DNA from: Candidatus Kuenenia stuttgartensis
GTDB lineage: Bacteria > Pseudomonadota > Alphaproteobacteria > SMXS01
Direction: 5' to 3'
DNA length: 64,000 bases
Assembly (NCBI GenBank): GCA_943329845.2
Contig: CALQFM020000003.1
Location: 1 to 64,000 of the forward strand
This document shows, piece by piece, positions 41,268 to 51,712 of this stretch. Position numbers and translations under genes: made by a program. The notes below the pieces were generated by a model. That model did not search any database and had not been told where the DNA came from. It saw only the letters and a list, made by a program, of their open reading frames with translations. How positions within the stretch are numbered: the first letter of the stretch is position 1; the number at the start of each line of letters is the position of its first letter.

Positions 41268-44042
41268 CTAATCGGACAATGCCTGGTTTGCGGTGACGCC
41301 CGCGCTCAGAAAGGCCGCAGTGATCCCGACCGCCTCGGCCAGGCCGACGCGGGCCACCTCCACGTCCTCGGGAAAGGCGCCGAGCAGGCGGCTCGGCATG
41401 GCGCTGTCGAGCATGACGAACACGCCCCGGTCGCCGGCGCGGCGGATCAGCCGGCCGAACGCCTGCTTCAGCCGCAGCCGGGTCAGCATGTCGTCGTAGC
41501 GGTTGCCGCCGAACGCGTCGCGCCGGGCGCGGTGCAGGATGGACGGGCGCGGCCACGGCACCCGGTCGAACACGATCAGGCGCAGCGCGTCGCCCGGCAC
41601 GTCGACGCCGTCGCGGATGGCGTCGGTCCCCAGCAGGCAGGAGTTTTCTTCGGCGCGGAAGATGTCGACCAGGGTGCCCGGATCGAATGCATCGACGTGC
41701 TGGGCGTAAAGGCCGATGCCCTGGCGGGCAAGCGGCGCGGCGATCCGGCCATGGACGTCGCGCAGCCGGTTGATGGCGGTGAACAGGCCTAGCCCGCCGC
41801 CGCCCGCCGCCTCGAACAGCGCCCGGTAGGCGCCCGCCACCTGCTGCGCGTCGGTGCGCTTGACGTCGCGGACCACCAGCACTTTCGACTGGGCACCGTA
41901 ATCGAACGGCGATTTGTGGCTCGAGCGTTTCGCCGGCAGCACCAGGTGGTTGAAGCCGGTACGCAGCTCGGCGTTGCGCCAGCCGTCCTGGTCGGCGCCG
42001 TCCGCGCCGGCGTCGTCACGCAAGGTGGCCGAGGTGACGACGACGCCGTGGGCGGGGGCCAGCACCACGTCGGCGAACGGCTTGGTCGGATCGATCCAGT
42101 GCCGGTGCAGGCCCACGTCGTATTCGCGCTGGCCGCCACGCTCGACAGAGAACCAGTCGACGAAGCCTTCGGCCGTGCCCTTCTCCAGGTCCCGCAGCAT
42201 GGCGCGCCAAGGCAGGATCATGGCGTCGACCCGCCGCGTGATGCCGCCGCGCGCCGCCTCCAGCCGCGTGCGCTCGGCGCTCTCCAGTTCCTCGGATTCG
42301 TCTGCCAGCCGGTTGCCGATGACACGGGCGAGCTGCTGCATGGGCACGGTCAGCTCGGCCAGCGCCTGCTCCAGCGCGCCCGCCGCGGCGCGCAGCCCGT
42401 CGGACAGCGTGTGCGTCGCCGCCTCCAGCGTATAGGGATCGTCCGGCCGTTGGGCGCGGGCATAGACATGGGTTCGGACGGCAGCGAGGAACTGCTCGGC
42501 GGCGCCTTGCGCGGCGGCGCTGGCGATGCGGCCGAGCCAGCCCTCGCCGGGCAACGCGGCTGCCGCGCGGATCGCCTCGCGCATCAGCGTCTCGGATTCC
42601 GGGTGCAGGGCCAGCAGGTCGCCGATGCGCGCCTCGATGCCGCGCGCCCGGCCGCGCCTGCCGCCTTCCGGGCCGCGCACCCAGCGCCGCAATTCCACCG
42701 CCTCCAGCCCCGAGAGATGGGCCGAGAACGCGCTGTCCGCGGCGTCGAACAAGTGATGGCCCTCGTCGAACACGTAGCGGGTCGGCTTGTCCTCCTCCGG
42801 GCCGTAGAGCGCGGCGCGGATCATCACCAGGGCGTGGTTGGCGATCACCAGGTCGGCGCCCTTGGCCTTGCGCGAGGAATGCTCGATGAAGCAGGTGCGC
42901 CAGTGCGGGCAGGCCGCATAGACGCATTCGCCGCGCCGGTCGGTGAGACCCGACGCCCGGCCCGCGCCGATCCGCTGCAGCAGCCAGGCGGGCAGGTCGC
43001 CGCCCACCATGTCGCCGTCGCGGCTGTAGCGCGCCCAGCGCACCACCAGCGCCAGCCGGACCAGGTTCTCCGGCGTCATCTGGGCGCGGCCGACCGCCTC
43101 CTCCAGGTTGAGCAGGCACAGATAGTTCTCGCGGCCCTTGCGCACCACGACCTTGCGCGCCTTGACGCGGCGGTCGGGGAACAGCCGGTCCAGCTCCTGG
43201 TCGAGCTGCCGCTGCAGGTTCTTGGTATAGGTCGACAGCCAGACCGCGCCGTGGTTGCGCTCGGCCCACAGGCTCGATGGCGCGATATATCCCAGCGTCT
43301 TGCCGATGCCGGTGCCCGCCTCGGCGATCACCGCGTTCGGCGCCGAGACGATCTCGCGTGGTTCGAAGGCGGCGGTGACCATGTCCGCATAGTCCCGCTG
43401 GCTGGCCCGGTCCTCGGCGCCCTGGCCCAGCAGCGCGGTCAGCCGGTCCTGCACCTCGCCCGAGCCCACTGGAAAATCGTCGGGCGGCGGGCGCGGCGCC
43501 ATGTCCTCCCATTGCGGCAGCCGGCGCCAGACGTCGAGGCCGCTGCCGGCGTCCTCGCCCGATGCAGGTGCGCCCAGCGCGGCGGTGACCCAGGCGCCCC
43601 ACGTCCAGCCTGCCTTCGCCATGGTGCGAGCGAGGCGCTGCGCCTCGGGCCGGTCCGGGTAACGCGGGTCGGCGAGCAGGGCCAGCAGCAGCTTGGCGGC
43701 CTGGTGGAGGATGGCCGCCTGGTCTTCCAGGCTGCCCGACGGCAGCGCCAGCCCCAGCGCGGCGGCGATCCCGCCCGGCGTCGGCAGACAGAACTTGGCG
43801 GGGCAGGCGAAGGCATAGAGGTCGAGCACGTCGAGCACCCGGGCGAGCGGCTCTGTCTCCAGCCGGGCGCTGACCGCCGGTTCGTGGCAGACCAGCATCA
43901 TGCCGCGCGCCGCCCGGACCGCGGCCTCGCCAAGGCCCAGCGTCTCCACCTCGCCATCGACCGTCACGATCACGGCGTCTCGGAAGCCGACCGCGAGGGC
44001 GGGCATATCGGGTAACGCGATTGTGGGTGCGGAAGTGGACAT
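41268..44042 (-). CDS. ATP-dependent DNA helicase, DinG family
   Basis: VIAEAGTGIGKTLGYIAPSSLWA; C-x-C Fe-S cysteines; VFDEGHHLF DEGH box; QAFGRLIRRAGDRGVFVMLDSAM. Confidence 0.92.
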   Translation of the reverse strand: MSTSAPTIALPDMPALAVGFRDAVIVTVDGEVETLGLGEAAVRAARGMMLVCHEPAVSARLETEPLARVLDVLDLYAFACPAKFCLPTPGGIAAALGLALPSGSLEDQAAILHQAAKLLLALLADPRYPDRPEAQRLARTMAKAGWTWGAWVTAALGAPASGEDAGSGLDVWRRLPQWEDMAPRPPPDDFPVGSGEVQDRLTALLGQGAEDRASQRDYADMVTAAFEPREIVSAPNAVIAEAGTGIGKTLGYIAPSSLWAERNHGAVWLSTYTKNLQRQLDQELDRLFPDRRVKARKVVVRKGRENYLCLLNLEEAVGRAQMTPENLVRLALVVRWARYSRDGDMVGGDLPAWLLQRIGAGRASGLTDRRGECVYAACPHWRTCFIEHSSRKAKGADLVIANHALVMIRAALYGPEEDKPTRYVFDEGHHLFDAADSAFSAHLSGLEAVELRRWVRGPEGGRRGRARGIEARIGDLLALHPESETLMREAIRAAAALPGEGWLGRIASAAAQGAAEQFLAAVRTHVYARAQRPDDPYTLEAATHTLSDGLRAAAGALEQALAELTVPMQQLARVIGNRLADESEELESAERTRLEAARGGITRRVDAMILPWRAMLRDLEKGTAEGFVDWFSVERGGQREYDVGLHRHWIDPTKPFADVVLAPAHGVVVTSATLRDDAGADGADQDGWRNAELRTGFNHLVLPAKRSSHKSPFDYGAQSKVLVVRDVKRTDAQQVAGAYRALFEAAGGGGLGLFTAINRLRDVHGRIAAPLARQGIGLYAQHVDAFDPGTLVDIFRAEENSCLLGTDAIRDGVDVPGDALRLIVFDRVPWPRPSILHRARRDAFGGNRYDDMLTRLRLKQAFGRLIRRAGDRGVFVMLDSAMPSRLLGAFPEDVEVARVGLAEAVGITAAFLSAGVTANQALSD

Positions 44043-44198
44043 CGCGACCAATATTAGGAGAGACCCGGCGGCCTGTCATGCGCCGCCCGAACAAAACAGG
44101 ACCGCATGTCGGCCATGACCCTGCCGGAAGCCGCAGAAACATTGACGCTTCCCCGCCTTGGCCCTACTTTCCGCCGACTTCCAGTCCCGGGAACACCC

Positions 44199-45779
44199 AT
44201 GTCCGAGTTTCGAGAGATCGCCCTGAACAGCAACGCCTGGCCTTTCCAGGAAGCGCGCAAGCTGGTCGATCGGTTCGAGAAGACGGGCGTGAAGCCGGAC
44301 GCGGTGATCTTCGAGACCGGCTACGGCCCGTCGGGCCTGCCCCATATCGGCACCTTCGGCGAGGTGGCGCGCACGACCATGGTGCGCCACGCGTTCGAAA
44401 CCATGTCGGACATCCCGACGCGGCTGATCGCGTTCTCGGACGACATGGACGGTCTGCGCAAGGTGCCGGACAACATTCCCAACAGGGAAGCCATGGTGCC
44501 CCATCTGGGCAAGCCGCTGACCCAGGTGCCCGACCCGTTCGGCACCCATGACAGCTTCGGCGCCCACAACAACGCCCGGCTGCGCGCCTTCCTCGACGAA
44601 TTCGGCTTCGAGTACGAGTTCATGAGTTCGACCGCCTGCTACAAGTCCGGCCGGTTCGACGCGACCCTGCTCGACGTGCTGCGCCACTATGACGCGGTCA
44701 TCAACGTGATCCTGCCGACGCTCGGGCCGGAGCGCCGCGCCACCTACAGCCCTTTCCTGCCGGTGTGCCCGCGCAGCGGCCAGGTGCTGCAGGTGCCGAT
44801 CATCGACCGCGATGTCGCCGCCGGCACCATTACCTACGAGGACAATGGCGAGCGGGTCACCGTCCCGGTCACCGGCGGCCATTGCAAGCTGCAGTGGAAG
44901 GCCGACTGGGCCATGCGCTGGGTGGCGCTGGGCGTGCATTACGAGATGGCTGGCAAGGATCTGATCGATTCGGTCAAGCTGTCGAGCCGCATCTGTCAGG
45001 CGCTGGGCGGTACGCCGCCCGAGGGCTTCAACTACGAGCTGTTCCTCGACGAAAACGGCGAGAAGATCTCCAAGTCGCGCGGCAACGGCCTGACCATCGA
45101 GGAGTGGCTCCGCTATGCGCCGGCCGAGAGCCTGTCGCTCTACATGTTCCAGTCGCCGCGCAAGGCCAAGCGGCTGTATTTCGACGTGATACCCAAGGCG
45201 GTCGATGAATACATCACCTTCCTCGACGCCTATCACCGGCAGTCGGCGCCCGAGGAGAAGCTCGCCAACCCCGTCTGGCACATCCATGGCGGCAATCCGC
45301 CGGTAGAGGACGTGCCCGTGACCTTCGGGCTGCTGCTCAACCTGGTGAGCGCCAGCAATTCCGAGGATCCGGCGATCCTGTGGGGCTTCATCAGCGGCTA
45401 CGCGCCAGGTGCCAACCCCGCGACCCATAAGCTGCTCGACCGGCTGGTGCGTTTCGCGGTGGCCTACTACGACGACTTCGTGAAGCCCAACAAGCGGTTC
45501 CGCCAGCCCGATGACCGCGAGCGCGCGGCGCTGGCCGACATGGCGGCGGCGCTGAACGGACTGGCGGCCGACGCCACCGCCGAGGACATCCAGAACGAGG
45601 TCTATGCCGTGGGCAAGGCGCACGGCTTCGAGCCGCTGCGCGACTGGTTCAAGGCACTCTACGAGACGCTGCTGGGCCAGAGCCAGGGCCCGCGCATGGG
45701 ATCTTTCTTCGCGCTATACGGTTTGGACAACAGCCGGGCATTGCTGGCGGACGCGTTGGCAGGCAAGCTCGCCGCCTGA
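44199..45779 (+). CDS. lysS: class I lysyl-tRNA synthetase
   Basis: [25 protein letters not shown] motif; [23 protein letters not shown]-like. Confidence 0.95.
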   Translation: MSEFREIALNSNAWPFQEARKLVDRFEKTGVKPDAVIFETGYGPSGLPHIGTFGEVARTTMVRHAFETMSDIPTRLIAFSDDMDGLRKVPDNIPNREAMVPHLGKPLTQVPDPFGTHDSFGAHNNARLRAFLDEFGFEYEFMSSTACYKSGRFDATLLDVLRHYDAVINVILPTLGPERRATYSPFLPVCPRSGQVLQVPIIDRDVAAGTITYEDNGERVTVPVTGGHCKLQWKADWAMRWVALGVHYEMAGKDLIDSVKLSSRICQALGGTPPEGFNYELFLDENGEKISKSRGNGLTIEEWLRYAPAESLSLYMFQSPRKAKRLYFDVIPKAVDEYITFLDAYHRQSAPEEKLANPVWHIHGGNPPVEDVPVTFGLLLNLVSASNSEDPAILWGFISGYAPGANPATHKLLDRLVRFAVAYYDDFVKPNKRFRQPDDRERAALADMAAALNGLAADATAEDIQNEVYAVGKAHGFEPLRDWFKALYETLLGQSQGPRMGSFFALYGLDNSRALLADALAGKLAA

Positions 45780-45827
45780 ATGGTCCAGATCAGGTCATCC
45801 GGTATACAAGGGTACGAGCCCCCATCG

Positions 45828-47129
45828 ATGGAGCAGGGATTGCTGAAAGCCTTTTTCGTTGCCGCCGCAGCCATCGGCCTGATGGCCCTGTCTCCCACCG
45901 GAGAATGGCGCAAGGGCGATCCCGCCGTCGACAAGTGCATGTCGGAGTACGCGGCCATCGACGCCGCCGTGCAGCAGGCCGGCACCACCGATACGGAATA
46001 TGCCCGCATCGATGGTTTCCCCTATTTCCGGCTGAACCGGTTCCTGGCCAGCTACGATTTCACCACCCTGAACCCCGCCCAGCGTACCGAATGGATCGAC
46101 CATCTGGTGCAGGCCGACAAGGACGAGCGCGCCATCGAGATCGGCAACCTGCCGGCCACCAAGCGCGGCGAACTGTATGGCAAGCTCGAGCGTGATCCGG
46201 TGACGATGACCAAGGCCTGCGCCGACGCCGTCCGCGCCTTCGACCACCAGAAGCCCGACGCCCACAAGGCGCTGCCGCCGCGCGCCGTGGTGGAAGGTTC
46301 CGACGCCGCGCCGGCCAGGTCGGCCACGCGTACCCCCGAGCAGCTTGCCGCGCTGACCGCCGCAGCGGCGCCGCCGTCCAAGGGCACCACGGTGTTCGAG
46401 CCCATGGGCACCAAGCCCATGTCCGCCTACACCGTGAAGCTGCTGGTCGACCAGTCGCGCTCCAAGGAGCTGAAGATCCCCGAGCCCAAGGAAGAAGCGG
46501 CCGAGCGCCTGATCGGCAGCTTCGCGCCCATGGTCCGTGTCACCGGCGAGCCGGACGAGTCCATGGTCATTCCGGTCTGGAAGGACGGCAAGATCGCCAG
46601 TGAGTACAACGCCGCCGTGGCCTACGCCCGGTTCTCGCAGGCCAGGTGGAAGGGCGAGCCGGTCCTGCAGATCAGCTATTTCATCTGGTTCAAGGCGCAG
46701 CCGCTCGACGGTCTGATCTGGCGTGTCACGCTGGGCGCCGACGGCAAGCCGCTGGCCTACGACACGGTCCACACCGACGGCAGCAACTACCTGCTGCTGC
46801 TGGACGGCGGCCTGAAGGCCGCGGGCGCCGCCATGCTGCCCGAGGTTCCGGACGGCAGCCGCCTGGTGCTGAGCATCGACGGCGCGACTCACGACATCAG
46901 GCATGTCGGCGCGTGGGATGGCGTGACCCGCGACAACTACCTGCTGGTTGAATACAACCGGCTGCGTCGGATGTACCACCACGATGGCGAAACCCGCAGC
47001 CTGTTCGACGCCAGCGGCACCAGCGGCACGGGTCCGAACGCGCCGCGCCAGTGGGCGCACCACAAGCTGGACAACGGCCTCTATTTCGATGCGCCGGACC
47101 TGCTGCAGAAGCTGACAGCGGCGAAGTAG
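45828..47129 (+). CDS. conserved-looking exported/envelope protein, function unknown
   Basis: N-terminal hydrophobic segment MEQGLLKAFFVAAAAIGLMAL; long coding-like ORF; no recognised domain. Start uncertain. Confidence 0.7.
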   Translation: MEQGLLKAFFVAAAAIGLMALSPTGEWRKGDPAVDKCMSEYAAIDAAVQQAGTTDTEYARIDGFPYFRLNRFLASYDFTTLNPAQRTEWIDHLVQADKDERAIEIGNLPATKRGELYGKLERDPVTMTKACADAVRAFDHQKPDAHKALPPRAVVEGSDAAPARSATRTPEQLAALTAAAAPPSKGTTVFEPMGTKPMSAYTVKLLVDQSRSKELKIPEPKEEAAERLIGSFAPMVRVTGEPDESMVIPVWKDGKIASEYNAAVAYARFSQARWKGEPVLQISYFIWFKAQPLDGLIWRVTLGADGKPLAYDTVHTDGSNYLLLLDGGLKAAGAAMLPEVPDGSRLVLSIDGATHDIRHVGAWDGVTRDNYLLVEYNRLRRMYHHDGETRSLFDASGTSGTGPNAPRQWAHHKLDNGLYFDAPDLLQKLTAAK

Positions 47130-47200
47130 GTCGGTTCCCCGGCAGGGCTTCGCAAAACGCACTACCGCCTCGCCCGTCATTCCGATAGCGTGCCCGCGAC

Positions 47201-47557
47201 ATGAACCGACTGGTTTACAAGATCTGTCCGGGTGCCGAATGGGCGCATGCCGTCGGCAGCGGAAGCTATGCCGGATCGGCCGTCGACAGGGCGGACGGGT
47301 TCATCCATTTCTCCACCGCGGGACAGACCCGGGAAACCGCCGCGAAGCATTTCGCCGGCCAGCGCGACCTGGTGCTGGTGCAGGTCGACACCGCGCGCCT
47401 GCCGCGGGAGGCGTTGAAATGGGAGCCGTCACGCGGCGGCGCCCTGTTCCCGCACCTCTACGCGCCGCTGCCCGTGTCCGCCGCGCTGCGCGTCGATCCG
47501 CTGCCGTGGCGCGACGGCGACGGCCACCTGTTCCCGGAAAGCCTGGAAGATGCGTGA
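47201..47557 (+). CDS. DUF952 domain protein
   Basis: VYKICPGAEWAHA...YAGSAVDRADGFIHFSTAGQTRETAAKHFAGQRDLVLVQVD. Confidence 0.88.
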   Translation: MNRLVYKICPGAEWAHAVGSGSYAGSAVDRADGFIHFSTAGQTRETAAKHFAGQRDLVLVQVDTARLPREALKWEPSRGGALFPHLYAPLPVSAALRVDPLPWRDGDGHLFPESLEDA

Positions 47558-48617
47558 TCCCTACCGGCTGATCCGCCCGACCCTGATGGCGCTGGACGCC
47601 GAGAAGGCGCACCGGCTGACCCTGCGGCTGCTGAAGTCGCCGCTCGCCGGTCTGCTGGGCAAGGACACGGCCGAGACACCCGAGCTGGAAACCAGCTTCC
47701 TTGGCATCCGCCTGCCCAACCCGATCGGCCTCGCCGCGGGCTTCGACAAGAACGCCGAGGTGCCCGACGCCATGCTGAAGCTGGGTTTCGGCTTTGTCGA
47801 GGTGGGAACGGTGACGCCGCGCCCGCAGATGGGCAACCCGGAGCCGCGCATTTTCCGGCTGGTCCAGGACGAGGCAGTGATCAACCGCATCGGCTTCGCC
47901 AACGAGGGCGCCGACATGGTGACCCGCCGCCTGTCGGAGCGCCGGGCCGCGTCGCGCATGGGCAAGATCGGCATCAACATCGGCGCCAACAAGGACTCCG
48001 ACGACTGGATTGGCGACTACGTCAACGGGCTGCAGCGATTTTCCGGCCTGGGCGACTACTACACCATCAACATCTCGTCGCCCAACACGCCCGGCCTGCG
48101 GGCGCTGCAGACCCGCGATTCGCTAAAGCCCCTGCTCGACGCGCTGATCGCCACCCGCGAGCAGATGAGCCGGGTGCGCAAGCCACCGCTGCTGGTCAAG
48201 CTGGCGCCCGACCTGACCCTGCCGCAATGCGAGGACATCGCCGCGCTGGCGCTGGAGCACGACATCGACGGGCTGATCATCGGCAACACCACCATCGGCC
48301 GGCCCAACACCCTGCAAAGCCCGCTGAAAGGCGAGACCGGCGGCCTGTCCGGCGCGCCGCTGAGGGAGCTGGCGCTGGAGAACATGAAAACCATGTTCCG
48401 CCTGACCGGCGGCAGGATTCCGCTGGTCGGCGTCGGCGGCATCGCCTCGGGACAGGATGCCTACGACCGCATCCGCGCCGGCGCTTCCGTCGTGCAGCTG
48501 TACACCGCGCTGGTCTACGAAGGGCCAGGCCTGGTGAAGCGGATCAAGGAAGAGCTGAGCGCGCTGGTGAAGCGGGATGGGCTCGGCAATGTCAGCGAGG
48601 CGGTGGGGAAGGGTTAG
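47550..48617 (+). CDS. pyrD: quinone-dependent dihydroorotate dehydrogenase
   Basis: AAGFDKNAEVPDAMLKLGFGFVEVGTVTPRPQMGNPEPRIFRL; NISSPNTPGLR. Confidence 0.96.
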   Translation: MRDPYRLIRPTLMALDAEKAHRLTLRLLKSPLAGLLGKDTAETPELETSFLGIRLPNPIGLAAGFDKNAEVPDAMLKLGFGFVEVGTVTPRPQMGNPEPRIFRLVQDEAVINRIGFANEGADMVTRRLSERRAASRMGKIGINIGANKDSDDWIGDYVNGLQRFSGLGDYYTINISSPNTPGLRALQTRDSLKPLLDALIATREQMSRVRKPPLLVKLAPDLTLPQCEDIAALALEHDIDGLIIGNTTIGRPNTLQSPLKGETGGLSGAPLRELALENMKTMFRLTGGRIPLVGVGGIASGQDAYDRIRAGASVVQLYTALVYEGPGLVKRIKEELSALVKRDGLGNVSEAVGKG

Positions 48618-48680
48618 CCCCCGAATCCTGACTGCCATCTCCCATGGCCACGCAGCGTAGCCGCGACGGCTGGGCAGGTG

Positions 48681-49661
48681 CTAACCCCAAAGCGCCGGAT
48701 CGGGCGGATACATCATGCCGTTCCCGTAGTGGATCGCGTGCTCCCGGTCCTTCGCCAGCAGCCACGCCCCGTCGAGATCGGTCCAGGACGCGTCCTGCGC
48801 CACCAGCATGGCCGGGGCCATTGCGAGCGACGTCCCCAGCATGCATCCGACCATCAGCTTCAGGCCGCGCGCGCGGGCGGCGTCCGCCGTTGCCAGCGCC
48901 TCGGTCAGGCCGCCGGCCTTGTCGAGCTTGATGTTGACCGCCTGGTACTTGCCGACAAGGTCGTCGAGGCTGTCGCGGTCGTGCAGGCTTTCGTCGGCGC
49001 ACAGCGGCACCGGGCTGGAATACCCGCGCAGATCCTCGTCCCTGCCGGCGGGCAGCGGCTGCTCGATCAGGTCGACCCTTAGCAGGGCGAAACGCGGCGC
49101 CAGGTAGTCGAGCTTCTCGATGGTCAGCGCCTCGTTGGCATCGACGATCAGCCGCGCCCCCTGCGCGGCGGCGCTCACCGCGCGGATGCGCGTCAGGTCA
49201 TGCTCGTCGCCGGCCAGCTTGATTTTCAGCAACGGCCGGTCGGCGACCGCCTCGGCCGCGGTCAGCAGGTTCTCCGGCGTATCGATGCTGAGGGTGAAGG
49301 CAGTGACCAGCGGCGCTGGCTGGTTCTTTCCCGCAAGCTTCCAGACCGGTGTGTTCGTGCTTTTCGCTTCCAGATCCCACAGGGCGCAATCGAGGGCGTT
49401 GCGGGCGGCGCCATGGGGCAGCAGTGCCTGCGCCGCCGCGCGGCCGATGCCAGATTCCACGGCGCTGCGCACGGCTTCGAGTTGCGCCGTCACACTCCCG
49501 GCGCTCTCGCCGTAGCGCACGTTGGGGCCGCATTCGCCACGGCCAATCACCCCGTCCTGCTCCAGTTCGACGACGACCACGTCGGTCTCCGTCGCGGAGC
49601 GGCGCGAGATGCGGAAGACGCCGGCGACCGGCCATCGTTCGGTACGGATTCGGTAGATCAT
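48681..49661 (-). CDS. enolase-superfamily dipeptide epimerase-like protein
   Basis: GRGECGPNVRYGES; LIVDANEALTIEKL; PVPLCADESLHDRDSL; VNIKLDKAGGLTEAL. Confidence 0.88.
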   Translation of the reverse strand: MIYRIRTERWPVAGVFRISRRSATETDVVVVELEQDGVIGRGECGPNVRYGESAGSVTAQLEAVRSAVESGIGRAAAQALLPHGAARNALDCALWDLEAKSTNTPVWKLAGKNQPAPLVTAFTLSIDTPENLLTAAEAVADRPLLKIKLAGDEHDLTRIRAVSAAAQGARLIVDANEALTIEKLDYLAPRFALLRVDLIEQPLPAGRDEDLRGYSSPVPLCADESLHDRDSLDDLVGKYQAVNIKLDKAGGLTEALATADAARARGLKLMVGCMLGTSLAMAPAMLVAQDASWTDLDGAWLLAKDREHAIHYGNGMMYPPDPALWG

Positions 49662-49722
49662 TGCTGGAAGTTACCGGGTGGACACGACATGATACGCCCG
49701 ACCATAAACGGGAGTCCCTTGG

Positions 49723-50538
49723 ATGTCACAAGAAGCCACCGCAACCAAGACCGAACCGGAAGTCCTGCTGGATATCCGGGACCATATCGCGACCATCACG
49801 CTCAACGCGCCGCAGCGGATGAACACCATTTCCGGCCCCATGCTCGACCTGCTGGCCAGGACCCTGGTCGAGGTGGACGCCAACTCGGACGTGCGCGTGG
49901 TGGTGCTGACCGGCGCCGGCCGCGCGTTCTGCGCCGGCCTCGACCTGGGCGGCGCCAAGCAGGGCTCGACCGGCATGTCCGGTGCGTCCACGTCCAGCAC
50001 CATCAGCATCCGCGACACGCCGCCGACCGTGCTGCACAACATGGACACGCCGGTGATCTGCGCCCTCAACGGCGGCGCGGCCGGCTACGGCATGGACCTG
50101 GCCATGGGCTGCGACATCCGCGTCATGGGCGAGGGCGGCAAGCTGGCCGCCGCGTTCACCAAGCGCGGCCTGCTGCCGGAATCGGGCGGCACCTGGATCC
50201 TGCCGCGCCTGCTCGGCTGGGCCAAGGCCGCCGAGCTGGTGTTCACCGGCCGCACCCTGGGCGCCGCCGACTGCCTGGAGCTGGGCCTGGTCAACAAGGT
50301 GGTAGCCGACGCCGAGGTGCAGTCCGCCGCCCGAGCCCTCGCCGAGGAGATCGCCGCCAACGCCCCGCTCGCCGTGCGCGCCGCCAAGCGGATGATGCGC
50401 ATGGGCCTGAAGGAGCCGTTCGACGAGCACGTCCACCACGTCTTCCTGCAGCTCCTGCCGCTGCTGAAGACCGAGGATTTCGGCGAAGGCATCAAGGCCT
50501 TCCTGGAAAAGCGCGCGCCGGTTTTCAAGGGCAAGTAG
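49723..50538 (+). CDS. enoyl-CoA hydratase/isomerase family protein
   Basis: VVVLTGAGRAFCAGLDLGGAKQG; ALNGGAAGYGMDLAMGCDIRVM. Confidence 0.92.
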   Translation: MSQEATATKTEPEVLLDIRDHIATITLNAPQRMNTISGPMLDLLARTLVEVDANSDVRVVVLTGAGRAFCAGLDLGGAKQGSTGMSGASTSSTISIRDTPPTVLHNMDTPVICALNGGAAGYGMDLAMGCDIRVMGEGGKLAAAFTKRGLLPESGGTWILPRLLGWAKAAELVFTGRTLGAADCLELGLVNKVVADAEVQSAARALAEEIAANAPLAVRAAKRMMRMGLKEPFDEHVHHVFLQLLPLLKTEDFGEGIKAFLEKRAPVFKGK

Positions 50539-50564
50539 GGGTGGTTTTTGGCTTCGGGCAACGT

Positions 50565-50654
50565 CCCTCACCCTGCCCTCTCCCAATGGGAGAGGGTTCT
50601 CGGTGGAGCGCGCGGTCAGTTCCCTCTCCCACTGGGAGAGGGTTAGGGTGAGGG
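50565..50654. repeat. Intergenic palindromic repeat unit pair
   Basis: CCCTCACCCTgCCCTCTCCCAaTGGGAGAGGG...CCCTCTCCCAcTGGGAGAGGGttAGGGTGAGGG: two hairpins nested in an outer CCCTCACCCT/AGGGTGAGGG inverted repeat. Confidence 0.85.
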
Positions 50655-50675
50655 GCGTTCTTTCCGCCCCTCCAG

Positions 50676-51692
50676 CTAAACCGTGAACGGCAACCTCAGC
50701 CCCGGCCGCGGCCAGTCGATGGCGATCAGCTGCCCCAAACCCGACAGCGTCACATAGGCCGTCTTCATGTCCGGGCCGCCGAACGCCACGTTGGTGGCGA
50801 GGAAATCCGTGTTGATCGGCGTGTGCTCGATGGTCTGGCCGTCGGGCGTGATGCGGGTCAGGCCGCCCTTCACCGGCGTGGCGATGACGATGCTGCCGTC
50901 TTCCTCGATGGCCAGCGAATCCCAGTAAGTGTTGCCGCCGGGGGAGGCCACGGTGCGTCCCTGGAAAAGCCCCGCCGCCTTCGCCACCTCGCCTTCACCG
51001 ACGATATCGAAGGCGAGCAGGTGGGCGCTCATGGACTCGGCCGCGTAGACCGTCTTGCCGTCGGGCGAGATGCCGCAGCCGTTCGGCGTCAGCAGTCCGA
51101 ACACCGCCTCCTTGACCAGCGATCCGTCGGGCTTGCCGTAGTAGAGGCCGCCGCGGTCCTGGTCGCGCGACCGGCCCTGGCCCAGATCGGTGAACCAGAA
51201 GCCGCCATTGCGGTCGAACATCAGGTCGTTCGGTCCAGTCAGCTTGTGGCCGTTCACGGTATCGTAGAGCCGCGAGACCTTGCCGGTCTTCAGGTCGACC
51301 CGGTCGATGGAGCCGCCCCTGTAGTTGTTGGCCTGGTGGCCGGGCAGCACTAGGCCGCTGGGCAGGGTGTGGAACTCGAAGCCGCCATTGTTGGTGACGT
51401 AGCAGGCGCCGTCCGGGCCGATGGCCGCGCCATTGGGGCCGCCCGGCACCTCGGCCACCACCTCGACGGTGCCGTCCGGCCAGCACTTGGCCAGCGCCTG
51501 GCCCTGGATCTCGGTGACCAGCACGCTGCCATCATTCATCACCACCGGGCCTTCGGGGAAGCGCAGGCCTTCCGCGATCACCCGGTAGTTGACGGCGGGG
51601 ACGACTGTCGTCGGCGGCGTGTAGACCGGTGTCGCCCTGCAGGCGTCGATCAGGCTTTGCGCGGCAGGCGCGCGTTTTTCCCGGGTACCCAT
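50676..51692 (-). CDS. SMP-30/gluconolactonase family protein (paralog 1)
   Basis: ITEGLRFPEGPVV-type motif (VIAEGLRFPEGPVVMNDGSVLVTEIQG); FDRNGGFWFTDLGQG. Confidence 0.9.
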   Translation of the reverse strand: MGTREKRAPAAQSLIDACRATPVYTPPTTVVPAVNYRVIAEGLRFPEGPVVMNDGSVLVTEIQGQALAKCWPDGTVEVVAEVPGGPNGAAIGPDGACYVTNNGGFEFHTLPSGLVLPGHQANNYRGGSIDRVDLKTGKVSRLYDTVNGHKLTGPNDLMFDRNGGFWFTDLGQGRSRDQDRGGLYYGKPDGSLVKEAVFGLLTPNGCGISPDGKTVYAAESMSAHLLAFDIVGEGEVAKAAGLFQGRTVASPGGNTYWDSLAIEEDGSIVIATPVKGGLTRITPDGQTIEHTPINTDFLATNVAFGGPDMKTAYVTLSGLGQLIAIDWPRPGLRLPFTV

Positions 51693-51712
51693 GGTGTTTC
51701 CCTCTCTGTGAA

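Noticed and set aside
41916-44015. 699-aa ORF antisense to the DinG-like helicase
   Set aside because: Shadow ORF; helicase motifs are intact on the minus strand.
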